Source: Bacillota bacterium
GTDB taxonomy: Bacteria > Bacillota > Sulfobacillia > Sulfobacillales > Sulfobacillaceae
NCBI GenBank assembly: GCA_021795465.1
Contig: JAJYPK010000005.1
Location: 1 to 58,150 of the forward strand
DNA length: 58,150 nt
Reading direction: 5' to 3'
Within the stretch, counting starts at the first letter, position 1. Every line of letters begins with the position of its first letter. The notes beneath the pieces were generated by a model, which made no database searches, had not been told where the DNA came from, and saw only the letters and a list, made by a program, of their open reading frames with translations. Shown piece after piece: positions 25,942-36,273 of the stretch. Made by a program: the position numbers and the translations under genes.

Positions 25942-27267
25942 TCATCGGCCATAGGACAGCATGACCGATGCAAACCGAAGGAGACGTTCTTCTTGGCCCC
26001 ACGGTGCCACAATTTGCAGTCCCATCCCCTCTTCTGGCCGACCCATGGGTACCGTGATTGCCGGCAGCCCTAAAAGATTAAAGGGTGCCGTCCATACGGT
26101 CAGCAGTTGGCGCACATCGACGCCAGCCATCGTTTGGACCTCTAACTTGGGAGGCCGGATCGGTACGGTGGGCGATACCATGAAAGCCACGTCCGAAAAC
26201 ACCGTGTCATGGTAAAACGCGATAAGTTCCTGCCGACGACGAAGAGCTTCAATATAGTGGATCGCTAACAAACTGGCGCGAGTGGTCAGACGCTCGCGCA
26301 CGTCTGGCTGATAATCTTCGGCCCGGCTTTGCAACCATGACCAGTGGTAATTGGCAGCTTCCGCTCCCAAAATCACCTGTTGACTGGCACGGATCTCCCC
26401 GGCCCGTGGCAACTCGGTAGGAAGCACGTCAACTGATAATGTCATCAACTGCTGTATAGTTTGACGCATCACCCGTTGCACATCTTCATCTACCTTATCC
26501 CACAGGGCATCCTGGAGCCACAGCACACGTTTCCCGGCAAGTCCGATCGGTTGATTTGGGATCCCCGTGAGGTCCTCATGCAGACCGAAACACGACGACA
26601 TTACCATCAAATCTTCTAGAGTATCGGCCAAAATGCCAACATGGTCCAATGTCCACGACAAGGGCAGAACTCCCTGACGATTAAGCCGGTCATAGGTTGG
26701 TTTAAGGCCGTATATTCCGCAAAATGCGGCTGGAATTCGTACCGAGCCACCGGTATCGGTTCCTAGCGCCGCCTTAACCATATGGGTAGCCGTCGCAATA
26801 CCGGATCCTCCACTGGAGCCCCCGGCCATACGTGTGGGGTCGTGGGGGTTTTTCATGGGGCCAAAATAGGAGGCAGTGCCGGTGGGACTGAACGCAAATT
26901 CATGCAGATTGAGTTTGCCGAGGAACGTGTTGGCCCCTAATCCGTGGAGGTCTTGCACGACGGGGGCGTCCTCCTCGGGAATATGATCCAAAAGAATTTT
27001 CGACGCTGCTGTGGTTGCGATTCCCCGAGTGTTGAACAAATCCTTTAGCCCGATTGGAATGCCGTCTAGTATGCCGCGATCAAGACCGGTACGGTATCGT
27101 TCGCGAGCGGAATCAGCTTCACGTCGAGCACGCGCCAAATCCAACGACACAAACGCATGAAGTTCGGCGTTCTCCTCAATACGCACGATGGACTCTTCAA
27201 TGAGATCCCGTGGTGTGAATTTCCCCGCTCGAAACCGCTGATGGTAATTTCGGATGGAATCTATCAT
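25942..27267 (-). CDS. Amidase signature family enzyme (GatA/AtzE-like)
   Basis: 441 residues with the amidase signature. The Lys of GLKDLFNTRG, the Ser-rich loop GGSSGGSGIATATH and the downstream GTDTGGSVRIPAAF give the Ser-cisSer-Lys triad. It could be GatA of a tRNA amidotransferase, but no gatB is present. Its partner, a 61-residue protein at 27269-27454, is smaller than GatC. An amide hydrolase such as AtzE or an allophanate hydrolase-type enzyme with a small AtzG-like subunit is therefore more likely. The ATG lies beside the stop of the small gene. Confidence 0.85.
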   Translation of the reverse strand: MIDSIRNYHQRFRAGKFTPRDLIEESIVRIEENAELHAFVSLDLARARREADSARERYRTGLDRGILDGIPIGLKDLFNTRGIATTAASKILLDHIPEEDAPVVQDLHGLGANTFLGKLNLHEFAFSPTGTASYFGPMKNPHDPTRMAGGSSGGSGIATATHMVKAALGTDTGGSVRIPAAFCGIYGLKPTYDRLNRQGVLPLSWTLDHVGILADTLEDLMVMSSCFGLHEDLTGIPNQPIGLAGKRVLWLQDALWDKVDEDVQRVMRQTIQQLMTLSVDVLPTELPRAGEIRASQQVILGAEAANYHWSWLQSRAEDYQPDVRERLTTRASLLAIHYIEALRRRQELIAFYHDTVFSDVAFMVSPTVPIRPPKLEVQTMAGVDVRQLLTVWTAPFNLLGLPAITVPMGRPEEGMGLQIVAPWGQEERLLRFASVMLSYGR

Positions 27268-27268
27268 A

Positions 27269-27454
27269 TCATCGTGGTCCCCGGTCTTCTATCTCCGGTG
27301 GGAGACATCGCTGCGGCTGGTATGGGTTTAGGGATCGAGGGTGCAACTGCTGTTGAATCTGATCTAGGCCAATCCGCGCTTCAATGTTCGATGAATGGAT
27401 TGTAATTCCGGTGTAAGTATAGACCATCGTCTGGAGTTGTTCATCCGATAGCAT
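27269..27454 (-). CDS. Small AtzG/GatC-like partner of the amidase
   Basis: 61 residues starting at ATG 27454 with AGGAGG seven bases upstream; a longer frame to 27505 has no site. The sequence (LSDEQLQTMVYTYTG then ARIGLDQIQQQL) resembles the helical small subunits of the AtzG/DUF4089 type that pair with amidases. The stop is two bases from the amidase start, so they are co-translated. Too short for a firm family call. Confidence 0.6.
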   Translation of the reverse strand: MLSDEQLQTMVYTYTGITIHSSNIEARIGLDQIQQQLHPRSLNPYQPQRCLPPEIEDRGPR

Positions 27455-27560
27455 GAGTCTTCCTCCTCGCCTTAATTCTGAAGTGGTTACCGAGCTCCTT
27501 GTCAATCTTTGCTATCTTATTATACAATTTTGACAGAATATCTGGCGAGGGAGGGCCTCC

Positions 27561-27983
27561 GTGAATATCCCACCGATTGGCACGACATCGGACCCCAAGG
27601 TCCATACCATTGAAGCAGGCGCCATTCGGAACTTCGCCGAGGCTCTTGGTCTTCAATTCCCGGCGTACTTCTCTAAGGTTCAAGCCCAAGATCTTGGCTT
27701 CCAAGATGTCATCGCTCCCCCGACCTTTGCCATTACATTACAAGGTCATGCGGTGCCTGGTCTTGATCTGCCTAAGGCGGGCCTCATCCATGGCGAACAG
27801 TCTTTTAAATTTGGCGATCCCATAACGGTCCACGATGAGATCAGCGTGGTAACCCAAGTCATCGAAACGAAGGCGCGAGGTCCCCTGACATTTTTGACAT
27901 TGGAGACCGTCGGGACCAATCAGCATCTCCGCTGGGTATTTACGTCCACCAGTACCATCATCGCCAATCAGGAGGCGCTCTAA
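27561..27983 (+). CDS. MaoC N-terminal-type dehydratase subunit (FAS1-type hot-dog)
   Basis: 140 residues with the half-hot-dog fold of the N-terminal MaoC-like domain: IEAGAIRNFAEALG, VIAPPTFAITLQGH and LIHGEQSFKFGDPI. It lacks the catalytic D..N..H motif, as these subunits do. It is followed directly (TAATG) by the catalytic MaoC gene; together they form a two-subunit hydratase. GTG 27561 follows GGAGGG. Confidence 0.85.
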   Translation: MNIPPIGTTSDPKVHTIEAGAIRNFAEALGLQFPAYFSKVQAQDLGFQDVIAPPTFAITLQGHAVPGLDLPKAGLIHGEQSFKFGDPITVHDEISVVTQVIETKARGPLTFLTLETVGTNQHLRWVFTSTSTIIANQEAL

Positions 27984-28366
27984 TGGCTACCCCCTTGACT
28001 CCCGTCACACATCGCGTGACCCAAACCGACTTAGTTCGCTATGCGGGGGCCTCCCACGATTTTAATCCCATCCACTTTGACGAAACGATCGCGCGCCAAC
28101 ATGGATTGCCGGGAATCATTGCGCATGGGATGTTTACCATGGGTCTGATTACTCGGGTATTAGAACCATTGTTGGTACAAGGCTACCGCATCACGGAGTG
28201 GTCCAGTCGTTTCCGAACCATGGTTCCTGTCGGACAGACCCTGGTCGTCTCCGGGACATCGGACGAAACCACCCTTGGAACTCTCAGGGTGTCCGTCGCC
28301 GTATCCCTCGAAGGGCATGCCAAACCCGCGTTGACCGGGACAATTACCCTGCATCGCGCGACATAG
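27983..28366 (+). CDS. MaoC-family (R)-specific enoyl-CoA hydratase subunit
   Basis: 127 residues with the hydratase motif (A)SHDFNPIHFDE (about residues 28-38; Asp and His catalytic) and the following GLPGIIAHGMFTMG. Together with the upstream subunit it should hydrate enoyl-CoA or dehydrate (R)-3-hydroxyacyl-CoA. The ATG overlaps the stop of the upstream subunit by one base. Its end overlaps the convergent CPBP gene by 23 bases. Confidence 0.9.
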   Translation: MATPLTPVTHRVTQTDLVRYAGASHDFNPIHFDETIARQHGLPGIIAHGMFTMGLITRVLEPLLVQGYRITEWSSRFRTMVPVGQTLVVSGTSDETTLGTLRVSVAVSLEGHAKPALTGTITLHRAT

Positions 28367-29135
28367 CCTGCCAATCCTCCCACCATGACCGAACTACCGC
28401 CCAAGCTAAGATGGCCACGATCAGGGCTGCCATAAATCCTTCTCGTATCCAATGACTCGGAGCGAAGTTTACCACCATGGCTGTGGTGTCCATCATAAGG
28501 TGGGTAATGACGGGGACGATCACGTCTCCGGTCATTACCATATAGACGGTCCAGGGCAGCACCGTTAATCCAATCGTTAACAACGTCCCCCATCCCCAGA
28601 ACGGTACATGCCAGAGCCCAAAAAATCCGGCCGCTAAGCACGCGTTCACTAATAACGGGATAATTTTTCGGGAACCGGTAATGCGAACAAATCCCACCAG
28701 CACGCCCAATAATAAGAGGTTTTCGACCGGCAGCACCAAAGGAAACTGCCACAAGAGCTTTTGTGCAATCAGCCAATTTAATTCACTAAGGCCATGGGCC
28801 TGGGGATTGTAGCCCAAAATAAACCCTCCAAGCGCACCAAAGGTCAGACTGACCACGAGAAGGCCTAATGCCCGTTCCACGACACGACGCCCCCACCGCA
28901 CTTGACGCAGCACGTGCGGCAGAAATGGCCAACTCAAGATGGTGAACACCCCCGCCCCATAGGCATATCCTACAACAGAGCTAGCACTCATTCTTGATAA
29001 CCATAAGACCACTAAGGTACTGATTAGCGTCGATCCAAAGAGACGGGTGCCAGACACGGTTGGCACTAGGCGTATGAAGCCATCGATGCCCAACCCAAGA
29101 CGCACCTGTGGTTTTCCTACCTTCTCACGCTTCAT
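28344..29135 (-). CDS. CPBP-family intramembrane protein
   Basis: 263 residues with about seven membrane helices. The CPBP (Abi/CAAX protease-like) pattern is visible as VENLLLLGVLVG, FFGLWHVPFWGWG and THLMMDTTA with the conserved His residues. The first motif is normally EExxxR and here reads V-E-N with no second Glu, so protease activity may be lost. The ATG lies seven bases after a run of six G that is part of a hairpin. Convergent with the MaoC genes. Confidence 0.7.
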   Translation of the reverse strand: MKREKVGKPQVRLGLGIDGFIRLVPTVSGTRLFGSTLISTLVVLWLSRMSASSVVGYAYGAGVFTILSWPFLPHVLRQVRWGRRVVERALGLLVVSLTFGALGGFILGYNPQAHGLSELNWLIAQKLLWQFPLVLPVENLLLLGVLVGFVRITGSRKIIPLLVNACLAAGFFGLWHVPFWGWGTLLTIGLTVLPWTVYMVMTGDVIVPVITHLMMDTTAMVVNFAPSHWIREGFMAALIVAILAWAVVRSWWEDWQAMSRDAG

Positions 29136-29142
29136 AAAATTA

Positions 29143-29172
29143 GCCCCCCATATGCCTATCCATACGGGGGGC
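29143..29172 (-). terminator. Hairpin between the aldo/keto reductase and CPBP genes
   Basis: On the minus strand GCCCCCC (with one mismatch then TATG) pairs with CATA and GGGGGGC around a six-base loop, followed by TAATTTTATG. It fits an intrinsic terminator for the aldo/keto reductase gene. The same G-run is the only Shine-Dalgarno candidate for the CPBP start, so the hairpin may also lower CPBP translation. Confidence 0.55.
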
Positions 29173-29193
29173 CTCTTGCTTTATGCGTGAAGA

Positions 29194-30147
29194 TTAACCG
29201 AGGATGGTCTCAATCCGTTCTAACACATCAGACGAGAGCGTCTTACCTACCGCTTGAACATTTTCAATGACTTGTTCCGGTCGCGATGCCCCTATTAATG
29301 CACTCGCAATACCAGACTGCCGGAGCACCCAGGCTAATGCTAGTTGGCTAAGGGACATGTCTAGTTCTTCTGCGAGTGCCAACAGACCCTCAATTCGGTC
29401 GTAGGTCTTATCCTCAAGCATGCGAGTAATGGAGCCGCTCACTTGCGGTGTGGCCGCTCGTGATCCCTCTGGGATCGCCTGCCCACGCCGATACTTACCG
29501 GTTAGCAAACCTTGTGCCAAGGGTGAAAAGACCACCAGCCCCATACCGTTTTCTTCACAAAGAGGTAGAACTCCCTCTTCAATATAGCGATTAAAGAGGT
29601 TATACACGGGCTGACTCGCTCGAATTCGGTGCAACCCACGCTTTTCGACAATTTGGATGGCCTCGGCAATCTTGGCGACAGGCCACTCACTAATGCCAGG
29701 ATAGAGAATCTTTCCCTGGCGCACGAGGTCGTCTAGGGTATAAAGGACTTCTTCGATCTCCGTTTCTGGATCGTAGCGATGACAGTAGAAGATGTCCAAG
29801 TAATCCGTTCCTAATGCGCGTAAACTTTCGTTGACTTGATGAATAAGGTGCTTGCGGCTAAGACCCTTGTCATTGGCAGTGGGACCTACCGGCCAAAATG
29901 CTTTCGAAGTCAAAACATAGGATTCGCGGGAAAATGGGGTTAACGCGTGCTTGAGAAAGCGTTCGGCCGCATGCGGCTCACTCCCGTAGGCATTGGCACA
30001 GTCAAAATGATTGATACCCAGTTCATAGGCCTTATGTACACAGGCCTCACCAACGGCCTGCTGTGTCACCGTCCCATATGTGAGCCAGCTGCCCAACGCA
30101 ATTTCAGAAACCTTGATTCCTGATTTTCCTAATCGTCGATATTGCAT
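29194..30147 (-). CDS. Aldo/keto reductase (AKR11/12-like)
   Basis: About 317 residues of the aldo/keto reductase fold. It has the catalytic tetrad signature: NHFDCANAYGSEPHAAER (Asp and Tyr), the Lys in LTSKAFWPVG, and the His in IFYCHRYDPE. NADPH binding is supported by the late SALIGASRPEQVIENV. It resembles the YghZ/Kv-beta group, which reduces aldehydes and methylglyoxal. ATG 30147 has AAGG upstream and is preferred over the TTG at 30153 that overlaps the RF3 stop. Probably co-transcribed with prfC. Confidence 0.88.
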   Translation of the reverse strand: MQYRRLGKSGIKVSEIALGSWLTYGTVTQQAVGEACVHKAYELGINHFDCANAYGSEPHAAERFLKHALTPFSRESYVLTSKAFWPVGPTANDKGLSRKHLIHQVNESLRALGTDYLDIFYCHRYDPETEIEEVLYTLDDLVRQGKILYPGISEWPVAKIAEAIQIVEKRGLHRIRASQPVYNLFNRYIEEGVLPLCEENGMGLVVFSPLAQGLLTGKYRRGQAIPEGSRAATPQVSGSITRMLEDKTYDRIEGLLALAEELDMSLSQLALAWVLRQSGIASALIGASRPEQVIENVQAVGKTLSSDVLERIETILG

Positions 30148-30149
30148 CG

Positions 30150-31730
30150 TCAACCTTCTCTCTCTTCCAGATTTCGCGCCCGAGACGATTCAGAGAAGAC
30201 TATCCGTGGATTTTTCTCACGGAGTCGTTCTAGAGTGCGCTCGTCTTCCAACAAAACCACAGGACGCTGCTCGGAGTCCACCACTATTTTAGCATGATCG
30301 AAACGACCAATTTCCGGCACCCCCCCAAAGACCCATCGGGCTAATCCATACGACAACTGACGCAGAGAAATTTCAACCCCATACTCATGTTCCAAGCGAT
30401 ATTCCAGTACTTCAAATTGCAGGGGGCCTACCACCCCCAAATACACTTCGGGTCCTAAGTCCGGAGATCTAAAGACTTGGAGCAATCCTTCTTCACCCAA
30501 TTCCTCCAAGCCCCGTTGATACTGCTTGTGTTTGAGGGTATATTTCAGTTCCATCTGAGCGAAATGCTCCGGACTAAACCGAGGAAATCCTATAAAACTT
30601 ACGTTAGTCATCGTGCTGAGGGTATCTCCAATTTGAAATAGCCCCGGGTCATGCAGTCCTATAATGTCGCCTGGGAACGCCTGGTCCACAATATGACGGT
30701 CTTGAGCCAGAAACTGCTGGGGTTGGGACAATCGCATAGTACGACCCGAACGGTCGTGGGACACCGTCATGCCCCGTTCGAATCTTCCCGACACGACACG
30801 CAAGAAGGCCACCCGATCACGGTGCGAGGGGTTCATATTTGCCTGAATTTTAAAGATAAATCCACTGAAATCTTCCTCTACTGGGTTGATCATCCCACGA
30901 TTACTGAGCCGCGGTGTGGGACTAGGCGCCATTTTGATGTAGTAATCGAGAAAGCTCTGCACTCCAAAATTGGCAATCGCGCTGCCCCAAAACACCGGGC
31001 TTTGGAGGCCCGCTGTCACCAACTCCGGATCGAGTGTCGTGCCAGCTCCGTCGAGCAATTCCAGTGCATCCTGGAGTTCCTGATTCAAGTCAGTGGGAAT
31101 CTGATCCTTAAAGTCCCCGTAATCTCCCTCGTCAAACGCATGATCGGATCGGTTAAACCGTTGAAAGGTGCCGCGTTGGCGGTCGAAGATCCCCTGAAAT
31201 GATTGACCCATGCCAACGGGCCAATTCATCGCATACGTTTCAATTCCTAAAATACGCTCCACCTCGTCGAGCAATTCAAGAGGCTCGCGTGCTTCACGAT
31301 CCAACTTATTGAAAAACGTAAAGACCGGAATTTTACGCATCCGGCATACTTCAAACAATTTAATGGTTTGCGGCTCCACACCTTTTGCCCCATCAATGAC
31401 CATCACCACGCTGTCCGCGGCGAGCAACGTCCGATAGGTATCTTCACTAAAGTCCTGGTGACCCGGCGTGTCTAAGAGATTGATGCGGTAGCCCTGGTAC
31501 GGAAACTGCAACACAGTCGATGTGACAGAGATTCCGCGTTGTCGCTCGATTGCCATCCAGTCGGACCGGGCGTGGGCAGAGGATCGACGCGCCTTGACCG
31601 CACCGGCTTCTCGAATAGCTCCACCAAACAGCAAGAACTTTTCTGTTAGAGTTGTTTTCCCCGCGTCCGGGTGCGAAATAATCGCGAATGTGCGTCCGGA
31701 CGCGACTTGTTCTATCCAATCCATGCTCAC
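30150..31730 (-). CDS. prfC: Peptide chain release factor 3
   Basis: 526 residues, the usual size for RF3. The GTPase motifs are intact: SHPDAGKTTL (G1), DTPGHQDFSEDTYRTL (G3) and FNKLD (G4), with the RF3-typical AHARSDWMAIERQRGISVTS (part: RQRGISVTS). The C-terminal domains run to KNPRIVFSESS. RF3 recycles RF1/RF2 after termination. GTG 31730 has AGAGG seven bases upstream. The aldo/keto reductase gene follows directly. Confidence 0.95.
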   Translation of the reverse strand: MSMDWIEQVASGRTFAIISHPDAGKTTLTEKFLLFGGAIREAGAVKARRSSAHARSDWMAIERQRGISVTSTVLQFPYQGYRINLLDTPGHQDFSEDTYRTLLAADSVVMVIDGAKGVEPQTIKLFEVCRMRKIPVFTFFNKLDREAREPLELLDEVERILGIETYAMNWPVGMGQSFQGIFDRQRGTFQRFNRSDHAFDEGDYGDFKDQIPTDLNQELQDALELLDGAGTTLDPELVTAGLQSPVFWGSAIANFGVQSFLDYYIKMAPSPTPRLSNRGMINPVEEDFSGFIFKIQANMNPSHRDRVAFLRVVSGRFERGMTVSHDRSGRTMRLSQPQQFLAQDRHIVDQAFPGDIIGLHDPGLFQIGDTLSTMTNVSFIGFPRFSPEHFAQMELKYTLKHKQYQRGLEELGEEGLLQVFRSPDLGPEVYLGVVGPLQFEVLEYRLEHEYGVEISLRQLSYGLARWVFGGVPEIGRFDHAKIVVDSEQRPVVLLEDERTLERLREKNPRIVFSESSRARNLEEREG

Positions 31731-31880
31731 GACTCAACCTCTTTCTGCAAATCGACGCTGACTCTCATCCGACGATTATAGCATTGCCCGCCCCGATGTA
31801 ACCCAGGCATCGAACAATTGGCGAAAGTAGATTAAAATAAAGTGGTTGTCGTGTTTGACTCGGGAAATGAGGTGACTAGC

Positions 31881-34583
31881 TTGAAAGAATCCATGAAAGA
31901 CCCGTTTAGCGCTCGAACGGATGCCGTATTTGAAGGACGGCCCATCACATACTATCGTCTGGCATCCTTGGAGGAGAATCTCAAAACTTCTATTGACCGA
32001 CTTCCCATCTCGATCAAGATTTTACTGGAAGCTGTACTGCGTCAATTTGATAACTACCAAATCACAGAATCTGATATCCGTCGATTAGCTGCGTGGCAAC
32101 CTCGGCAAGATATCCGACACGAAATCCCCTTTAAACCGGCCCGTGTGGTCTTACAAGACTTCACCGGTGTCCCCGCCGTGGTCGACCTCGCGGCCTTACG
32201 CTCGAGCCTAGAGCGAATGGGTCACGACCCCCATCAAATTAATCCGTTGGTTCCGGTCGACTTGGTTGTCGATCACTCGGTCCAGGTCGACCGCTTTGGC
32301 CAAGCGTCGGCCTTACAGTTCAATATTGACCGCGAATTTGAACGCAATATTGAGCGTTATCGGTTGCTCAATTGGGCCCAGCGTTCATTTCAAAACTTTC
32401 GAGTCGTCCCCCCCGGTACCGGGATCGTGCATCAGGTCAATCTGGAATACCTCGCGAACGTGGTGTCCACGCGCACCGATTCCACTGGCCACGATTTAGT
32501 GTTTCCCGATTCCGTGGTCGGCACGGATTCCCACACCACCATGATAAACGGTCTGGGCGTCTTAGGCTGGGGTGTGGGTGGGATTGAGGCCGAAGCTAAT
32601 ATGCTCGGCCAACCGTTGTATTTCGTGACCCCGGAAGTGGTCGGGATGCGCCTGACTGGACAATTACCCGTAGGCTCTACTGCGACCGATCTTGCCTTAA
32701 CCATCACCCAATTGCTACGAAAAAAAGGCGTAGTGGGAAAATTCGTCGAGTTTTATGGATCGGGCATAAGTCAAATGAGTCTCGCCGATCGGGCCACCGT
32801 AGCAAATATGGCTCCGGAATATGGTGCGACCATGGGATTTTTTCCGGTTGACGAAGAAACCCTCCGTTACCTACGGCAAACCTCGCGTTCGGAAGAGCAT
32901 GTGCGCCTCGTCGAATGGTATTGTAAAGCCCAGGGACTGTTTAGGACGGACCATGATCCCGAGCCCATATTTTCGGATGGACTAGAGCTCGACCTTGCCA
33001 CCGTGGAACCCAGCTTGGCTGGACCAAAGCGTCCGCAAGACCGAGTGCCCCTGTCTCTGATGCAACCAACATTCCATGCCTCCCTTAAGGCACCTGTCGC
33101 GGACCGAGGTTTTGGCTTGAGTGCAGAAGCGCTCGATCGCTCGGCTCTGGTCACGATGGAAGAAAAAACCACTACGCTGCGGCAAGGATCGGTCGTCATT
33201 GCTGCGATTACAAGTTGCACTAATACCTCAAATCCTAGCGTCATGATCGGTGCGGGACTCATTGCCCAAAAGGCCGTGGCCCGGGGCTTGAAACCGGAAC
33301 CCTATGTGAAAACCAGCCTCGCTCCGGGTTCTCGCGTGGTCACCGCCTACTTAAAGAAAGCCGGCCTATTAGAGCCCCTGCAAGACCTGGGATTCAATGT
33401 CGTCGGATACGGATGCACCACCTGTATTGGCAATAGCGGTCCCCTCCCTGACCAAGTCTCGGATGCGATAACCCAAGAAGACCTAACGGTCGCTGCTGTT
33501 CTTTCAGGGAACCGCAATTTCGAGGGTCGCATTCACCCGCTCGTCAAAGCTAATTACCTAGCCTCGCCACCGCTCGTGGTGGCATATGCATTGGCCGGCT
33601 CGGTAGACATTGACCTCAACCAAGACCCTCTGGGGACCGATCGGGATGGACGGTCCGTGTATCTCAAAGACCTCTGGCCATCGGCGGAAGAGGTTCAAAA
33701 CGCCATGACCCAGGCCCTCACACCGGATTTGTTTGCAGATGAATACGCGACGGTGTTTTCTGATAACAAGCTATGGAATGACCTCTCCGTGCCGCCAGGG
33801 GAACTCTATGCATGGGATCAAAGCTCCACTTATATCCAAGAGCCTCCGTTCTTCTTACACTCGACGGCCTCTACCACGTCCTCGATTCATCACGGCAGAA
33901 TCCTTCTCTTGCTCGGAGACTCGGTCACCACCGACCACATCTCTCCCGCAGGCAGTATTGCGAGTGCGAGTCCAGCCGCGCAATACTTGCGTGCACACGG
34001 CATCGAACCCCAAGACTTTAACTCCTATGGAGCCCGGCGTGGCAACCATGAGGTCATGATGCGGGGCACTTTCGCTAACATCCGGATCCGGAACCAAATG
34101 CTCGATGGGAAAGAAGGTGGCTACACCTACCACTATCCCGATAAGGCTGAGGCCACCATCTACGATGCGTCCATGCAATATCAATCCGAGCAAACACCGT
34201 TGGTAATCATGGCCGGCAAGGAATATGGCACCGGCAGTTCACGAGACTGGGCTGCAAAAGGAACCGCACTCTTGGGTGTTAAGGCGGTGATTGCCGAAAG
34301 CTTCGAACGTATACACCGCTCGAATTTGGTGGGCATGGGCGTTCTCCCGTTACAATTTGTGGAGGGAGACGGATGGCACAACCACAATCTGTGTGGCGAC
34401 GAACTAGTCGACATTAACATCCCCCAGGATATCCAACCGGGTCAAGAACTGACGGTCACGGTTACCCGCGCTGACGGAACCACCGACCGCTTCTCGGTGT
34501 TGGCACGCCTCGACACCCCGATCGATGTCGATTACTATCACAACGGAGGCATTCTTCAGACCGTACTGAACGGAATGGCCTAG
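31881..34583 (+). CDS. acnA: Aconitate hydratase (AcnA type)
   Basis: 900 residues from TTG 31881, which has GAGGTG six bases upstream; the frame is open to 31842. The 4Fe-4S ligands are Cys 446 (TSCTNTSNP) and Cys 512 and 515 ([11 protein letters not shown]). The active-site motifs [21 protein letters not shown] (part: [11 protein letters not shown]) and the swivel-domain [16 protein letters not shown] and [15 protein letters not shown] are complete. It interconverts citrate and isocitrate in the TCA cycle. It stands alone and ends in a strong terminator. Confidence 0.95.
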   Translation: MKESMKDPFSARTDAVFEGRPITYYRLASLEENLKTSIDRLPISIKILLEAVLRQFDNYQITESDIRRLAAWQPRQDIRHEIPFKPARVVLQDFTGVPAVVDLAALRSSLERMGHDPHQINPLVPVDLVVDHSVQVDRFGQASALQFNIDREFERNIERYRLLNWAQRSFQNFRVVPPGTGIVHQVNLEYLANVVSTRTDSTGHDLVFPDSVVGTDSHTTMINGLGVLGWGVGGIEAEANMLGQPLYFVTPEVVGMRLTGQLPVGSTATDLALTITQLLRKKGVVGKFVEFYGSGISQMSLADRATVANMAPEYGATMGFFPVDEETLRYLRQTSRSEEHVRLVEWYCKAQGLFRTDHDPEPIFSDGLELDLATVEPSLAGPKRPQDRVPLSLMQPTFHASLKAPVADRGFGLSAEALDRSALVTMEEKTTTLRQGSVVIAAITSCTNTSNPSVMIGAGLIAQKAVARGLKPEPYVKTSLAPGSRVVTAYLKKAGLLEPLQDLGFNVVGYGCTTCIGNSGPLPDQVSDAITQEDLTVAAVLSGNRNFEGRIHPLVKANYLASPPLVVAYALAGSVDIDLNQDPLGTDRDGRSVYLKDLWPSAEEVQNAMTQALTPDLFADEYATVFSDNKLWNDLSVPPGELYAWDQSSTYIQEPPFFLHSTASTTSSIHHGRILLLLGDSVTTDHISPAGSIASASPAAQYLRAHGIEPQDFNSYGARRGNHEVMMRGTFANIRIRNQMLDGKEGGYTYHYPDKAEATIYDASMQYQSEQTPLVIMAGKEYGTGSSRDWAAKGTALLGVKAVIAESFERIHRSNLVGMGVLPLQFVEGDGWHNHNLCGDELVDINIPQDIQPGQELTVTVTRADGTTDRFSVLARLDTPIDVDYYHNGGILQTVLNGMA

Positions 34584-34595
34584 TTTCCAGAATCT

Positions 34596-34626
34596 AAAAC
34601 CCCTGCCCCAGTTGGGCGGGGGTTTT
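34596..34626 (+). terminator. Intrinsic terminator of acnA
   Basis: AAAACCCCTGCCC (34596-34608) pairs along its whole length (one T-G pair) with GGGCGGGGGTTTT (34614-34626) around a five-base loop. It lies 13 bases after the aconitase stop. The T-run is within the stem end. Confidence 0.9.
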
Positions 34627-34798
34627 CACTTGCATCGATCACATGATGAGGGCTAGAACGCCCAAATAATTTAGGTTCCAGACAGGTATCGGATCGTCTT
34701 TCCAGCTTGAGTAGCATAATGAACTCTCCCGCCACCTAACCACCAGTGCTCGCTGTATAGCTCGCCTGCTGGGTTGTCCACGCAAGTACCGCGAGGAC

Positions 34799-36035
34799 TT
34801 AGGTGGGGGTTTCTGGGATCACTCCGAGAGGTTCCTGGTTCCGCGACTGGTGCGTGGGAGCCGTAAGCTTCGCATGTCTGATATCGGTCTCCCCAGGCGT
34901 GACTTCGGACCGTTCCGGCCCTAGTTTCTGACAGACCTCGCGGTGTTTGCGTGGAAATATCCGCGTAGTTTTGTGCGGTTTCGTGAGCGCATCGCCGAAA
35001 AGAAGCTCTTTGATCCCGGACATGGCGATCCCCACGGCTGCATTGTGGTCCGCATTATCAAGGGCCCGCAGCATTGACAGACAAATTCGGCTTGGATCAG
35101 CCGATTGTCCGGGGAAATAAATGTGCACACGGCACATTCCTGCGCACTCGTTGCGAACGGCACCATAATGACGAGCTTGGCCTGTCGCCAGGCTTTATAG
35201 CAGGTGAAGGGGACCACCTGTCCCCATGCCCACGACAAGATGGCCCGATTGAGGCCCGCTTTGGCTTTCGCCCCGTTGAGCAGAAAATGACCTGGGGCGT
35301 CTTTCTTCGCCTTCGGCCGTTTGGTCATATTTTTGATTTGTAAACCCTCAAACGCATACAGATCATACGCCGCGTCGATCACAAGAGCATGGCTGGTCTG
35401 GTGCGCATACTCTTGCCGTCCATGGACCACCTCGTATTGCGGCCGCCTTGCGATAGGTTTTCTTTTGATTATGCGGCCCTTGTTTTCGGCGTGTTCCCCG
35501 TCGTTGCCAGCGCTTGCGTTGGCGGCGTGTCTTCTTGATCCGTTTTTTCTGCACGGACTGGAGATCACAGACTTGGCCGTTGGAGGTCATCAAAGGCTAC
35601 GCCCCGGCCCCACCGAGCGTGCGCTCAGAAAATTGATTGGGAGACAAATGTCGCAGGTCCTCGGCGATCTGCTCTGTGGTGGCGTCGGCATCGCGTCCCG
35701 GCATCGTCACATCCGGATCTTCTGACGCAAACGAGAGCCACCAACGGCCGCCCTCGGCGGCAATATAAATCGACGCGGGCATCGCATGCGACCGGTGTGC
35801 CACATAAGGGAGGACCCCTACGGGAAACTTCTTCGTACCCACGGTCAACTGATATGATCCGATGGCACCGGTCTGATCCTGCCGTCCATGCTGCCCAGCA
35901 GCCGGAAGACACCATGTGGGGGGATGGGTGTGATAGCGCGGGATGCACGTCCTTCCCGGCCGTGGCTCTTTTATCCATAAGGAAGTCTCGGGGGCTGTCA
36001 GATACCGTGCATTCGAAGGGGCGTCCCGTTGTCAC
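34799..36035 (-). pseudogene. Decayed tnpB (IS200/IS605 OrfB-type) gene
   Basis: Pieces in different minus-strand frames line up as one TnpB. Part one is at about 35848-35597 (RWWLSFASEDPDV, the strand before RuvC-I). Part two runs from about 35593 (SNGQVCDLQSVQKKRIKK, then RQRKRW, the Arg/Lys-rich helix), and part three from about 35480 to 35030 (YEVVHGRQEYAHQTSHALVI, the NLNRAI-like region GLNRAILSWAW, YKAWR, and SAQECAVC..CQCC zinc ribbon). Part four continues in the frame ending at 34799 (DNADHNAAVGIAMSGIKELL, the RuvC-III region). At least three frame changes and loss of the first RuvC Asp make it inactive. No tnpA is present. The hairpin at 36210-36237 lies where a left end would be. 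Confidence 0.75.
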
Positions 36036-36209
36036 AACCCACGACTGAGGATCTGTCGTACCCTAGTGGTGGCTCTCGAGAAATGCCGTGGTCATCGCTG
36101 ATCAGCAATTGCTCCAAACCATTTGTGAGGCATTGCGCCAACACGATGTTGGCAGGCATTCGTGGTGGCCGTGGCGTCGGCAGGCCTTCGCTTTGGACCA
36201 GCGATCGTG

Positions 36210-36237
36210 GTAACGTGCCGCACTTTCGGCACGTTAC
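36210..36237. repeat. Perfect 11-bp hairpin upstream of the lipoprotein and behind tnpB
   Basis: GTAACGTGCCG (36210-36220) and its exact complement (36227-36237) enclose a CACTTT loop. It lies 36 bases before the lipoprotein start and about 175 bases upstream of the decayed tnpB start. IS200/IS605 elements carry hairpins near their ends, and this fits such a left end; a regulatory hairpin for the lipoprotein is the other option. Confidence 0.55.
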
Positions 36238-36273
36238 ACGTATGACACGGGATCACCGGGAGGACGGCATCAA

